A stretch of 64,000 bases of DNA from Rosistilla oblonga (GTDB lineage: Bacteria > Planctomycetota > Planctomycetia > Pirellulales > Pirellulaceae), in contig NZ_CP036292.1 in the NCBI RefSeq assembly GCF_007751715.1, positions 4,409,339-4,473,338 of the forward strand, read 5' to 3'. Of this stretch, positions 29,097 to 37,945 are shown piece after piece (the first letter of the stretch is position 1; each line of letters opens with the position of its first letter). The position numbers and the translations under genes were made by a program. Below the pieces are notes generated by a model, which was not told the DNA's origin, made no database searches, and worked only from the letters and a program-made list of their open reading frames with translations.

Positions 29097-29113
29097 CGGG
29101 CACGACGCTTGCA
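29097..29113 (+). promoter_or_regulatory. Sigma-54-like element upstream of the 29178 gene
   Basis: CGGGCACGACGCTTGCA has GGCACG-N4-TTGCA with GG and GC 10 bases apart; the two bases before GG differ from consensus. It is 65 bp upstream of the start codon. Confidence 0.4.
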
Positions 29114-29177
29114 AGGCATAAGGAATCGCGGGGCATCCGTTCCTGGCAAAAAACGCTTTATCAACCACAGGATTCCA

Positions 29178-30398
29178 ATGCTCCACAGCCCTGCTGCGAC
29201 GCCATCCGCCGACGGACTGATCGAGATCGGCGTGATCATCGCGGGGCCGTTGGACGATGTCGACCGGCAGAGCGCGTCGCGGGCAATCGAACAGACGCGT
29301 CGCGATCTCAGCGAGATGATGCCGGAGTTTCGCTTCCGTATGCTGCAGAGTCGCCGTCCGGAACTGGCCAGCGAAGGGAGGACGCAGCCTAGCGTTTTGC
29401 TTCAGCAAGCCGCCGAAGAACGAGACGCCCGGCACTGGGACTTTGTCATCGTCTGCACCGCCTCGGACCTCGTCGGCAACTACGCTCCCTTCTGCTTCGC
29501 CGCCCTCTCCCGCCCGCTGGATGCCGCGGTGATCTCCCTCTCGTTGATCGATCCCCCAGCGATTCACGACAACGCGGAAACGAAAGCTCGGATCCGCGTG
29601 ATCGCTCATCGAACCAGCCGCTTGATGCTGCACGCGATCGGCCATTTGAACGGGCTCAGCGGCCAGGAATCGCCGCAGAATCTGATGTTTCGTCCCGCCA
29701 CCGCGGAAGAGATCGATGCGATGCAAGAGCTCGAACCGCCGCAGATCGACGCGATGCACGACGCGATGGCCGAGATCGCCGACCAACGACTCGAAGAGAG
29801 CACCAGTCGCCCGGCGAGCCGATTTGCTTTTTTGGTCCGCGCCGCTTGGATCAACCGACGCGAGATCGCTCAAGCGGTGATCGGAGCCCGGCCGTGGCAG
29901 TTCCCACGCCATTTGAGTCGCCTGACGATCGCTGCGGTCTCGACAGTTGCGATCCTCCTGATGACCGCCGAAGCATGGGATCTTGGGCTCTCGCAAACCG
30001 CGGGCGAAGTCGCGACGCTCGCTTTGGCCAGCTTGATTCTTACCACGATCTACGTCGTCTTCCGCCAGCAATTACTGGTCCGTCGCGGACGCCAGCACAC
30101 CGAACAAACCGTCGTCACGTCGACCTCGGCGTTGGCGATCGTGCTGTTGGGAATGTCGGTCACCTGGATCGTGCTGATGGTGATCGGCGTCAGTTTTTCC
30201 TGGCTCCTCTTCGATGGCGACCTGATCGCCGCATGGGCCGGTTCCAACGAAATACAAGCTGGCGAAATCGGCCTGGCGACGTTTGTACGCATGTCTGGCT
30301 TTAGCGCTTCGCTGGGGCTGTTGATCGGAGCGTTGGGAGCCAGCTTTGAATCGCAGCATTACTTCCGCCACATCATTTTCGTCGACGAAGAGATTTAA
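29178..30398 (+). CDS. Membrane protein with degenerate zincin motif (HAIGH)
   Basis: 406-aa protein of unknown function. Residues ~10-145 form a soluble alpha/beta-looking domain (IEIGVIIAGPLDDVDRQSAS, then WDFVIVCTASDL). Near residues 155-167 is LMLHAIGHLNGLSG. This resembles the zincin helix HExGHxxGL of archaemetzincin-like peptidases but has Ala where the catalytic Glu should be. The C-terminal half has four hydrophobic segments (about 250-270, 275-297, 315-345, 375-395) after an amphipathic linker. The start at 29178 (MLHSPAATP) has an AGGA nearby; a longer in-frame start at 29067 would add a basic, non-conserved stretch. It may be a sensor or a pseudo-peptidase. Confidence 0.6.
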   Translation: MLHSPAATPSADGLIEIGVIIAGPLDDVDRQSASRAIEQTRRDLSEMMPEFRFRMLQSRRPELASEGRTQPSVLLQQAAEERDARHWDFVIVCTASDLVGNYAPFCFAALSRPLDAAVISLSLIDPPAIHDNAETKARIRVIAHRTSRLMLHAIGHLNGLSGQESPQNLMFRPATAEEIDAMQELEPPQIDAMHDAMAEIADQRLEESTSRPASRFAFLVRAAWINRREIAQAVIGARPWQFPRHLSRLTIAAVSTVAILLMTAEAWDLGLSQTAGEVATLALASLILTTIYVVFRQQLLVRRGRQHTEQTVVTSTSALAIVLLGMSVTWIVLMVIGVSFSWLLFDGDLIAAWAGSNEIQAGEIGLATFVRMSGFSASLGLLIGALGASFESQHYFRHIIFVDEEI

Positions 30399-30495
30399 TC
30401 GGCGGATCGAAAAACCATGCAATCGATCGGGCCGAGCAACTCTGCAGCCAACACGATCACAGCGTGTAACAGTCTGCGGCCGCGAACCAAATCGG

Positions 30496-30512
30496 TTGGC
30501 ATGCTGATTGCA
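30496..30512 (+). promoter_or_regulatory. Sigma-54-type promoter for the cytochrome oxidase operon
   Basis: TTGGCATGCTGATTGCA matches YTGGCACG-N4-TTGCW with one substitution (T for C) and exact GG-N10-GC spacing. The expected start near 30523 leaves a 40-nt leader before the small lipoprotein. A short inverted repeat ACACG/CGTGT (30451-30467) lies about 30 bp upstream. Confidence 0.6.
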
Positions 30513-30562
30513 TTGCAGTCCCGCAAACTCGAAGCACACTCCAACCCGACAGGATCCTTCCG

Positions 30563-30769
30563 ATGCAATTTCATCCATGGCAATCCGTAGCCATCGCCCC
30601 GCTTTTGCTCTGCCTTTGCGGTTGCGACGGCAACGTTGAAACAACCGACGACGCGACGCGGATCGAAGCGGAGATTCCCAAGCTGGAGATCGGTGACCAG
30701 CCGCTCGACCTTCAATCCTCGACCGACGGCGACGTCGATATCGACACGCCTCTCCCCGGCGATTCGTGA
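30563..30769 (+). CDS. Small predicted lipoprotein heading the oxidase operon
   Basis: 68-aa protein with a signal peptide (MQFHPWQSVAIAPLLLCLCGC) and a lipobox-like LCGC, Cys21 being the likely lipidated residue. The mature ~48 residues are acidic (Asp/Glu-rich) with no recognised domain. AGGA lies about 8 bases before the start. It is 66 bp upstream of coxB and directly downstream of a sigma-54-like element, so it is probably the first gene of the oxidase operon. Its function is unknown; it could be a small exported assembly or binding factor. Confidence 0.6.
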   Translation: MQFHPWQSVAIAPLLLCLCGCDGNVETTDDATRIEAEIPKLEIGDQPLDLQSSTDGDVDIDTPLPGDS

Positions 30770-30835
30770 TCTTTCCAGCACGCCTCAAATTCCGATCGAC
30801 TTGTTCATTTCAGCCGACCTGGATCAACGCTCCCC

Positions 30836-31759
30836 ATGCCCCAATCGACGCTCCAACCCGCTGGCGAAGCCGCCGAAGCGATCGCTGTGTTGTTCTATTG
30901 GATGAGCGCCGGGGCGGTCGTGATTTGGATCATAGTCGTCGGCCTCGCCGTTTACGCGATCTATCAACCCGGCCAACATCATCCCCAGACGATCAAGCGT
31001 TGGGTGATCGGTGGCGGAGCGGTTTTCCCGACGATCGTCCTGACCGGATTGCTGTGTGTGTCTCTCCCGATGATGCCCGAACTGCAGCGGCCAGCTCCCC
31101 AGGGCAGCTTGCAAGTCCATGTCAGCGGCGTCCGCTGGTGGTGGAGGATCTCGTATCAGATCGACGACGAAACCGTTGTCGAAACGGCAAACGAAATCCG
31201 CTTGCCCGTCGGCCGCCCCGTCGAATTTAAGCTCGACAGCGAAGACGTCATCCATTCGTTTTGGATCCCGGCGTTGGGAGGCAAAGTCGACATGATGCCC
31301 GGCCGCCAAACGCGGTTGAAACTGCATCCGACACGTGTCGGAACCTTTCGCGGCGTCTGTGCCGAGTTTTGTGGTGCGGCGCACGCTCAGATGAATTTTG
31401 ATGTCGTCGTGATGCCGGCCGATGAGTTCGACGTCTGGCTTAAGCAACTCACGCGACCGACGGCTTCCTCGCAAGAACCCGATGCGACCGATGGCGAAAA
31501 ACACTTCTTTGCCGTTGGCTGTCATGCCTGCCATACGATTCGTGGAACTCAGGCCAGTGGGAGAATGGGGCCCGACCTTACCAACTTTGGATCGCGTCCC
31601 AGCATCGCCGCGGGGCTGCTGCCGAACAACCATGCCAACCTCGTCCGCTGGATCACCGAGACCGATCGCGTGAAACCGGGCGTCGACATGCCGACGTTCC
31701 ACGCGATGGATCGACTGCAGGCCGCCGAGATCGCCGCGTTTCTGGAGGGGCTGAAATGA
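30836..31759 (+). CDS. coxB: Cytochrome c oxidase subunit II with fused cytochrome c domain
   Basis: Accepts electrons at the binuclear CuA centre and passes them to subunit I. The 307-aa protein has two transmembrane helices (about 17-42 and 54-78). The cupredoxin domain follows, with CuA ligands in VIHSFWIP and in the block C-AEF-C-GAAH-AQM (about 175-190). A C-terminal c-type domain with CHACH (about 229-233) and an axial Met near VDMPTF makes it a caa3-type subunit. Its stop overlaps the next gene's start (ATGA at 31756-31759). It follows the small lipoprotein gene. Confidence 0.95.
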   Translation: MPQSTLQPAGEAAEAIAVLFYWMSAGAVVIWIIVVGLAVYAIYQPGQHHPQTIKRWVIGGGAVFPTIVLTGLLCVSLPMMPELQRPAPQGSLQVHVSGVRWWWRISYQIDDETVVETANEIRLPVGRPVEFKLDSEDVIHSFWIPALGGKVDMMPGRQTRLKLHPTRVGTFRGVCAEFCGAAHAQMNFDVVVMPADEFDVWLKQLTRPTASSQEPDATDGEKHFFAVGCHACHTIRGTQASGRMGPDLTNFGSRPSIAAGLLPNNHANLVRWITETDRVKPGVDMPTFHAMDRLQAAEIAAFLEGLK

Positions 31760-34314
31760 GTGACCATCCCGAAGACAAGAATCCCCAGTCGCAACCGACG
31801 TCCGAGCCGGTGACAGCTCCCGCGGCGGAACTGACCGATCAAGAGAAGCGGCTGTTGGAACCGTGGAAGACGCCGACGGGATGGCGGTATTGGGCGGCGG
31901 TGAACAACTCCGAAATCGGCCTCTGGTACACCGTCACCGCGTTTGCATTTTTCCTGTTCGGCGGCGTGCTGGCGTTGATTATGCGAGCCCAGTTGGCGAT
32001 CCCCGAAAACGATTGGCTGAGTCCCGATCAATACAACCAAGTCTTCACGATGCACGGCAGCGTGATGATGTTCCTATTTGCCGTGCCGATTCTCGAAGCG
32101 ATCTCGATCCTGTTGTTGCCACAGATGATGGGAGCGCGAGACCTTCCCTTCCCACGCTTATCGGCTTATGGATATTGGTGCTTCTTGATCGGCGGGATCT
32201 TCGTCTGCGGTTCGCTCTTCTTCGGCGTCGCCCCTCGCGGCGGCTGGTTCATGTATCCGCCGATGACCACCGAATATCAGACCGATGTCGGACCCGACAT
32301 CTGGCTGCTGGGACTCTCCTTCATCGAGATCGCATCGATCGCCGCCGCAGTCGAACTGATCGTCGGCGTCTTGAAATGCCGCCCGCCGGGAATGCGATTG
32401 AACCTGATCCCGCTGTACGCTTGGTACATCCTGGTCGTTGCCGCGATGATCCTGTTCGCCTTTCCGCCGTTGATCGCCGGCGACCTGTTGATGGAGCTCG
32501 AACGTTCGCTCGACTGGCCCTTCTTCGACGCGTCGCGCGGCGGCGATCCGATGTTGTGGCAGCACTTGTTTTGGATTTTTGGACACCCCGAAGTCTATAT
32601 CGTCTTCCTCCCATCGATCGCGCTACTGGCGATGATCGTTCCCACATTCGCACGGACGCCGATGGTCGGTTATTCGTGGATCGTGTTGGCCGCCGTCGGA
32701 ACGGGCTTTCTGAGCTTTGGCCTGTGGGTCCACCACATGTTCACCACCGGGCTGCCTGGGCTGACGATCGGAATCTTTTCAGCGGCTTCCGAAGCCGTCG
32801 CGATCCCAACCGGCGTGCAGATCTTCTGCTTTATCGCCACACTGTTGATCGGCCGCGTGCGGTCATCGGTCTGTTTGTGGTTCGCTCTCGCTGGCTTGGC
32901 GACCTTCATCATCGGCGGCCTGACCGGCGTGATGATCGCGATCGCGCCGTTCGATTATCAAGCCCACGACACCTATTTCATCGTCGGCCATTTGCACTAC
33001 GTCCTGGTCGGTGGCACGATCTTCCCGATCATGGCCGGCGTCTACTATTACTATCCGCTGGTGATGGGGAAACAGTTGTCGCAGCGGCTGGGCAAACTGA
33101 CCTTTTGGTTGACGCTGATCGGTTTCAACGTCAGCTTCTTCCCGATGCATCTGACCGGCTTGATCGGGATGCCGCGCCGCGTCTACACCTACCCGGCCGG
33201 GATGGGCTTCGACACGCTGAACCTCGTCTCCTCGATCGGTGCGTTTGTGTTAGCCGCTGGCTTTGCGGTCTTCCTGTGGGATATTGTTCGTCCGAAGCGA
33301 AAGCAGGCGCATGCGGCGAGGAATTGTTGGAACGCGGGGACGCTGGAATGGCTGGCCGATGTCCCCGACCGACCTTGGGGAATCCGATCGATCCCGATCA
33401 TCGAGAGTCGTTATCCGCTGTGGGATCAAGCGAACTTTGTCCGCGACGTCGATGAAGGGAATTTCTACCTACCCGATGCTGAAGAAGGGCTCCGGGAAAC
33501 GCTGGTCACATCGACGATGGACGCCCATCCGCAACAGTGTCTACGCGTCCCGGGGCCGTCGTTTATCCCGATGTTTGCCGCGATCTTCACCGGCGGGCTG
33601 TTCATCCTTTCGACGTTCCACTGGTACACCGCAGCCGGGATCAGCGGCCTGTTGGCGTTGGTCTGCATAGTCATTTGGCTGTGGACCGGCACCGCTCCGA
33701 TTCCCGAAAAACCATCGAAAGATGTCGGCCGGGGGCTGCGTCTGCCGCTCTACGTCTCCGGCCCTCAAGCGGTCGGTTGGTGGGCGATGTTCATCACGAT
33801 GCTTGGCGACATGACAGCCTTCATGGCGTTGGTCTTCGGCTATTTTTTCTACTGGACCGTACACGAACAGTTCCCGCCAGCCGACCAGCCCGGCCCGGGG
33901 ATCCTCTATCCGCTTGGCGCTTTGGCTGCCGTGGGCGTCGCTTGGGCATGCACTCTCGCCGCACGTCGATGGAACCGCCGCGATCGCCCCGCCCTGTTTT
34001 ATTCAGCGATCGGCATCGGGGCGCTGGCGACGATTCACGCTGGCGTCACCATCGCTGCGGCTCCGATCGCCAACAAGATGGATCCGACCAGCCACGTCTA
34101 TCCGGCGATGGTCTGCGTGTTGGTGCTTTGGATGACGCTTCATTTGGCCGTCGGTTTGCTGATGCTGATCTACTGCGCCGCACGACGCATGGCGGGCAGG
34201 ATGGACGCGGTTCACGACGCCGACATCATGAACGTCTCGCTCTACTGGCACTTCATGGCGCTGACCGCGGCGATTACCGTCGCCGTGATCGCAGGCTTTC
34301 CTTTTGTTGCATGA
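31756..34314 (+). CDS. ctaD: Fused cytochrome c oxidase subunits I and III
   Basis: Catalytic oxygen-reducing, proton-pumping core of a heme-copper oxidase. Residues ~40-520 are subunit I with heme a and heme a3/CuB ligands: MHGS (~96-99), GHPEVY (with the His-Tyr pair, ~275-280), VHHMF (~325) and HDTYFIVGHLHYV (~400-412). Residues ~600-852 are a subunit III-like domain with further helices (VGWWAMFITMLGDMTAFMALVFGYFFYW). A soluble linker of about 70 residues joins them. At 852 aa it is the length of ctaD plus ctaE combined; no separate subunit III gene is present. It overlaps coxB by 4 bp. Confidence 0.95.
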   Translation: MSDHPEDKNPQSQPTSEPVTAPAAELTDQEKRLLEPWKTPTGWRYWAAVNNSEIGLWYTVTAFAFFLFGGVLALIMRAQLAIPENDWLSPDQYNQVFTMHGSVMMFLFAVPILEAISILLLPQMMGARDLPFPRLSAYGYWCFLIGGIFVCGSLFFGVAPRGGWFMYPPMTTEYQTDVGPDIWLLGLSFIEIASIAAAVELIVGVLKCRPPGMRLNLIPLYAWYILVVAAMILFAFPPLIAGDLLMELERSLDWPFFDASRGGDPMLWQHLFWIFGHPEVYIVFLPSIALLAMIVPTFARTPMVGYSWIVLAAVGTGFLSFGLWVHHMFTTGLPGLTIGIFSAASEAVAIPTGVQIFCFIATLLIGRVRSSVCLWFALAGLATFIIGGLTGVMIAIAPFDYQAHDTYFIVGHLHYVLVGGTIFPIMAGVYYYYPLVMGKQLSQRLGKLTFWLTLIGFNVSFFPMHLTGLIGMPRRVYTYPAGMGFDTLNLVSSIGAFVLAAGFAVFLWDIVRPKRKQAHAARNCWNAGTLEWLADVPDRPWGIRSIPIIESRYPLWDQANFVRDVDEGNFYLPDAEEGLRETLVTSTMDAHPQQCLRVPGPSFIPMFAAIFTGGLFILSTFHWYTAAGISGLLALVCIVIWLWTGTAPIPEKPSKDVGRGLRLPLYVSGPQAVGWWAMFITMLGDMTAFMALVFGYFFYWTVHEQFPPADQPGPGILYPLGALAAVGVAWACTLAARRWNRRDRPALFYSAIGIGALATIHAGVTIAAAPIANKMDPTSHVYPAMVCVLVLWMTLHLAVGLLMLIYCAARRMAGRMDAVHDADIMNVSLYWHFMALTAAITVAVIAGFPFVA

Positions 34315-34322
34315 GGTGACTG

Positions 34323-34724
34323 ATGACGGATGCGACCAACACGACAACGCCGACGGTGAGCTACCGAGCGCTCCGAAATCACATCGTCTGGTTGCTGATC
34401 CCGCCGACGACCTGGGCGATCCATTTTCTAGCCAGCTATCTCACGATCGCGATCGTTTGCGCCAAATCGGAGACCGGCGACGCGATGCCGATCCGAATCG
34501 CGATCGCGATCTATACGCTTGTTGCGTTGGGGGTGATCGCGTTGGTTGGCTGGCACAGTCACCGGCAGCATCGCCACGGCGACGCATCTCCGCCGCACGA
34601 CGGCAACACGTCGGACGATCAACTGCGATTCATCGGATATGCGACGCTCCTGTTGGCCGCACTCAGCAGCGTCGCCACGCTCTTCACCGCGTTAGTTGTC
34701 CTCTTTATCGGGAGCTGTGACTAA
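34323..34724 (+). CDS. Predicted oxidase-operon membrane protein
   Basis: 133-aa protein with three hydrophobic segments (about 22-45, 57-77 and 103-130) and a His-rich loop (GWHSHRQHRHGD) between the second and third. It lies 8 bp after the fused oxidase gene, and its stop overlaps the start of ctaG (TAATG at 34722-34726), so it belongs to the operon. By position it may be a small oxidase subunit or a copper-handling factor; no family motif was recognised. Confidence 0.65.
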   Translation: MTDATNTTTPTVSYRALRNHIVWLLIPPTTWAIHFLASYLTIAIVCAKSETGDAMPIRIAIAIYTLVALGVIALVGWHSHRQHRHGDASPPHDGNTSDDQLRFIGYATLLLAALSSVATLFTALVVLFIGSCD

Positions 34725-35386
34725 TGCGACCGATGCTTTGGAATTTGGGGTGGTTGGTTTTGGCGATCGCTTGGCTCGGTCCGTTGCCGGAAATGGCCAG
34801 CCATTCCTTCGCTGCCCACATGACGCTGCACATGGCGGTCGTTGCCGTCGCGGCGCCGATGTTGTCGATCGCCGCGGCGGGGCGTCGGTGGGATCCGGTA
34901 CTCCGATTTCCAAAGCTGTTCGCCCCCGTTCCGGCATCGGTTGGCGAGCTGTTGATCGTCTGGGCCTGGCACGCCCCGGGACTGCATCACTGGGCCCGCC
35001 ACGATGCGTTCGGATTTGTTGTCGAACAGTCGATGTTCCTCGCCGCCGGCGTCTGGGTCTGGCTGTCCGCTTTCGGTGGATCGCAGCCGCGCGACCGCGG
35101 CCGCAGCGCCGCCGGAGTGATCGGGCTGTTGTTGACTTCGATGCACATGACGCTGCTGGGCGCGTTGTTAGTCATGTCGCCACGGTTGCTCTATTCCCAT
35201 CATCACGGAGGCACTGGGCTAACGCCGATCATGGACCAGCACATCGGCGGCGCGGTGATGCTTGTTGTCGGCGGGCTGGCGTTTTTGACCGGCGGATTGT
35301 GGCTGACTCGCGATCTCGTCGATCCGATCCGGATGCCGATCGGGGCGACGAAAAGCTCTCCTCTTGGAAAGGCGAACACACGATGA
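34724..35386 (+). CDS. ctaG: CtaG/Caa3-type cytochrome c oxidase assembly factor
   Basis: Integral membrane protein needed for assembly of caa3-type oxidases, probably for copper insertion. The 220-aa protein has about six transmembrane segments and family motifs with His: HMTLHMAVVAVAAPML (~26-41), AWHAPGLHHWA (~81-91), TSMHMTLLGALLVMSPRLLY (~140-160) and DQHIGGAVM (~180). It starts overlapping the preceding gene and ends overlapping the cytochrome gene (ATGA at 35383-35386). Confidence 0.9.
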   Translation: MRPMLWNLGWLVLAIAWLGPLPEMASHSFAAHMTLHMAVVAVAAPMLSIAAAGRRWDPVLRFPKLFAPVPASVGELLIVWAWHAPGLHHWARHDAFGFVVEQSMFLAAGVWVWLSAFGGSQPRDRGRSAAGVIGLLLTSMHMTLLGALLVMSPRLLYSHHHGGTGLTPIMDQHIGGAVMLVVGGLAFLTGGLWLTRDLVDPIRMPIGATKSSPLGKANTR

Positions 35387-36480
35387 AACGACGACTGAAA
35401 GAGCTTTGCATCCTGCTGGCCGGGCTCGGCGCGATCGGCCTGTTTGTCCTCGTCTCGGGGATCGCACCGATCAACGCCAGCGGCGGACATTGGCCGATCA
35501 CGCGTTGGTTCTTGGACTACGCAAGCGATCGGTCGGTCGACTTCCACAGCTCCGGAATCGAGCCGCCTCCGCTGGATCAGCCCGGCATGATTCGTTTGGG
35601 CGCGGCAACCTACGATTCCAATTGCCGCTGGTGCCACGGCCGCCCCGGCGGGCCGGCTCCCGTCGTCGCCGGGCACATGACTCCCTCGCCTCCCTACCTT
35701 CCCGGAGTCCCGCTCGACAAAGAGCCACGCGAGTTGTTCTACATCGTCAAACATGGGATCAAGTTTGCCGGAATGCCCGCCTGGCCAACGCAGACTCGCG
35801 ACGATGATGTTTGGCCAGTCGTCGCGTTCCTACAACAGTTGCCGCAACTGGACGCGGAAGACTACGATCGCCAAGTGCGAGTCGAAACCGAATCCGATTC
35901 GCCGGTCGAACAACTGGCGGCTCAGACGTGTGCCGCCTGCCACGGAACGTCGAGCTCGCCGGCTGCCGGACCGCGAGTCCCGCTACTCGCATCGCAATCC
36001 CAGGCGTATCTCGAACAGTCGCTTCAGGCCTTTAAAACCGGAACGCGACAGAGCGGAATCATGCAACCGATCGCGGCGCGGCTGACCGATCCGCAGATCG
36101 CGAAACTTGCGGCGTTCTACGCGGCGGAACCGGATGTCGAACGAGAAACGCAAATGGCGAACGTTGCCGAATCGAATCGGGCCGATGTCGACGAATTGGT
36201 AGAGCGTGGCAAGTCGCTGGCCCACCGAGGAGACCGACAAAAGAAGATCGCCGCCTGTGCCGCCTGCCACGGTCCGGGAACGACCGAGCGCAGCGACGAC
36301 TATCCCAAGTTGGTCGGCCAGCCCGCTTGGTATCTGACGCAACAACTGGAACTGCTGCAGCGACGGGCGCGTGGCGGGACAGATCGAGTCGAACGCATGC
36401 ACTCGATCGCCGACAAGCTGACGGCGGAGGAGATCGAAGCGTTGGCGAACTACTACGCTCAACTGCCACTCGGGGAATAA
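35383..36480 (+). CDS. Triheme c-type cytochrome
   Basis: 365-aa exported electron carrier with an N-terminal membrane anchor or uncleaved signal (residues 8-30). It has three CxxCH heme sites: CRWCH in the first domain (~84-88), then CAACH (~189-193) and CAACH (~297-301) in two class I cytochrome domains of the same type. Each of the two latter domains has a downstream Met candidate (SGIMQPIA and ERMHSIA). The ATG overlaps the ctaG stop. As the last gene of the oxidase operon it could relay electrons to the CoxB cytochrome domain. Confidence 0.88.
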   Translation: MKRRLKELCILLAGLGAIGLFVLVSGIAPINASGGHWPITRWFLDYASDRSVDFHSSGIEPPPLDQPGMIRLGAATYDSNCRWCHGRPGGPAPVVAGHMTPSPPYLPGVPLDKEPRELFYIVKHGIKFAGMPAWPTQTRDDDVWPVVAFLQQLPQLDAEDYDRQVRVETESDSPVEQLAAQTCAACHGTSSSPAAGPRVPLLASQSQAYLEQSLQAFKTGTRQSGIMQPIAARLTDPQIAKLAAFYAAEPDVERETQMANVAESNRADVDELVERGKSLAHRGDRQKKIAACAACHGPGTTERSDDYPKLVGQPAWYLTQQLELLQRRARGGTDRVERMHSIADKLTAEEIEALANYYAQLPLGE

Positions 36481-36546
36481 TTGCCGACGAAAAATTTCAC
36501 GCTTCCTTACGATGAAGCGTATGCAACCAAAACGCCGACGCAGCGT

Positions 36547-36563
36547 GCGGCACACCAATTGCG
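36547..36563 (+). promoter_or_regulatory. Possible sigma-54 element before the PerM-like gene
   Basis: GCGGCACACCAATTGCG has GGCAC-N5-TTGC with exact spacing but lacks the usual YT before GG. It is 155 bp upstream of the chosen start. Confidence 0.3.
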
Positions 36564-36717
36564 TTGATCGATGCATTGGCGGAACCGATGTTTCGCCAAC
36601 CGCGTTACCGGCGTGGATGAGCGAGGATCGAGCCGTTTGGTAGAAATACGATCAATCTCTTCTGCGGACGCGACACGCGGATCGTCGTTCTCTCGATCGC
36701 GGTCGATACCAAAAACA

Positions 36718-37821
36718 ATGCCTCGCCATTTTTCATTCTGGTTGCTGGTCGGATTGATCGGCCTCTTCGGACTGCTCTTCTTCCACGTCATCAAACCGTT
36801 TGTGTTGGCGATTTTTGTCGCCATCGTTTTGACGGTTCTGTTTGCACCGCTGCACCAGGCTTTGACCGGTTTCCTGTCGGGGCACAACCGCATCGCCGCT
36901 GGCGTAACGACGGGGCTGGTGATGGTGGTGGTGCTGTTACCGATCGGTGTGACGTTGCTGATGGCGGGGAACCAGGTGACACAGATCGGCCGCGACGCTG
37001 TCGGTTGGTTCGACGGTCGGTCGGACGATGCGTTCGACGAAACGATCGAGAAGCTGGGGAAATCGACGATCGGTTCGGCGATGAATCGAGTCTACCGGAA
37101 GCTCGATCCGCCGCAGCGGCAACAGATCCAGGAATCGGTTTCACGGATCTCCGACGGATTTACCGCCGAACTCTACGACAAGACGCGAGGCCTGATCTCC
37201 AACATCGTCACCTTCGGCGTCGGACTCTGCATCATGGCGTTGTCGTTCTACTATTTCCTCGCCGATCGTGAACTCTTTACCCGCGAGCTCCATCGGATGA
37301 TGCCTTTGGAGAACGAGGAGGAACAGCGGCTGTTCGATAAATTTCAACGAGTCTGCCGCGGCGTGGTCTTGGGAACGGTTGTCGCCGGTGTCGTTCAAGC
37401 CGCATTGGCTGGGCTGTCGTTTGCCGTGTTGGGTGTCCCCAACGTCTGGGTGCTGATGGTCCTGACTATGTTTTGCTCCTTCATCCCCTTCCTCGGTTCG
37501 GCCGCGGTTTGGGCATCGGTCGCAGCCTGGTTGATGATCGAAGGGAACTATGGATCTGCCATCGGCCTGGCGATCTACGGAGCCGCATTGATATCGACCT
37601 CCGACAATCTCGTCCGCGCCTACGTGATCGGCAATCAAGCCAAGCTGCATCCGCTGGTCGCGTTGGTGACCGTTCTGGGAGCATTGAAGCTGATGGGGCT
37701 GTGGGGCATCTTCGTCGGGCCGATGATCGCGGCCTTCTTCTACGCGCTACTGAACATCGCCCGCGAGCGAGTCGTTCGGCAGAACCAACAACAGCATGTC
37801 GCCGCTCCACCGGAAACGTGA
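36718..37821 (+). CDS. AI-2E/PerM family membrane transporter
   Basis: 367-aa inner-membrane permease of the AI-2E transporter family, whose members move small organic molecules or act as ion antiporters. It has the family's layout: paired N-terminal helices (FWLLVGLIGLFGLLFF and PFVLAIFVAIVLTVLFAPL), a soluble amphipathic middle (~100-165), then helices including the PNVWVLMVLTMFCSFIPFLGSAAVW signature with conserved P-x-x-G, and a C-terminal LMGLWGIFVGPMIAAFFYAL. The start at 36718 is chosen because the frame upstream is not hydrophobic or conserved. The substrate is unknown. Confidence 0.88.
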   Translation: MPRHFSFWLLVGLIGLFGLLFFHVIKPFVLAIFVAIVLTVLFAPLHQALTGFLSGHNRIAAGVTTGLVMVVVLLPIGVTLLMAGNQVTQIGRDAVGWFDGRSDDAFDETIEKLGKSTIGSAMNRVYRKLDPPQRQQIQESVSRISDGFTAELYDKTRGLISNIVTFGVGLCIMALSFYYFLADRELFTRELHRMMPLENEEEQRLFDKFQRVCRGVVLGTVVAGVVQAALAGLSFAVLGVPNVWVLMVLTMFCSFIPFLGSAAVWASVAAWLMIEGNYGSAIGLAIYGAALISTSDNLVRAYVIGNQAKLHPLVALVTVLGALKLMGLWGIFVGPMIAAFFYALLNIARERVVRQNQQQHVAAPPET

Positions 37822-37864
37822 GCCAAGTGCGACGGAGATCCATCCGCTCGGCGAGTTGTTCGGA

Positions 37865-37881
37865 TTGGCATGCCAGTTGCG
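37865..37881 (+). promoter_or_regulatory. Sigma-54-type promoter before the epimerase gene
   Basis: TTGGCATGCCAGTTGCG has TTGGCA-N6-TTGC and exact GG-N10-GC spacing. It is nearly identical to the element before the oxidase operon. The expected start near 37892 leaves a ~54-nt leader. Confidence 0.6.
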
Positions 37882-37945
37882 ACGTTTGTTGGTGAAATCA
37901 AAAGCTCATCAACATCCGTTTCCCTTCAACGACTGGAGTCATCCC

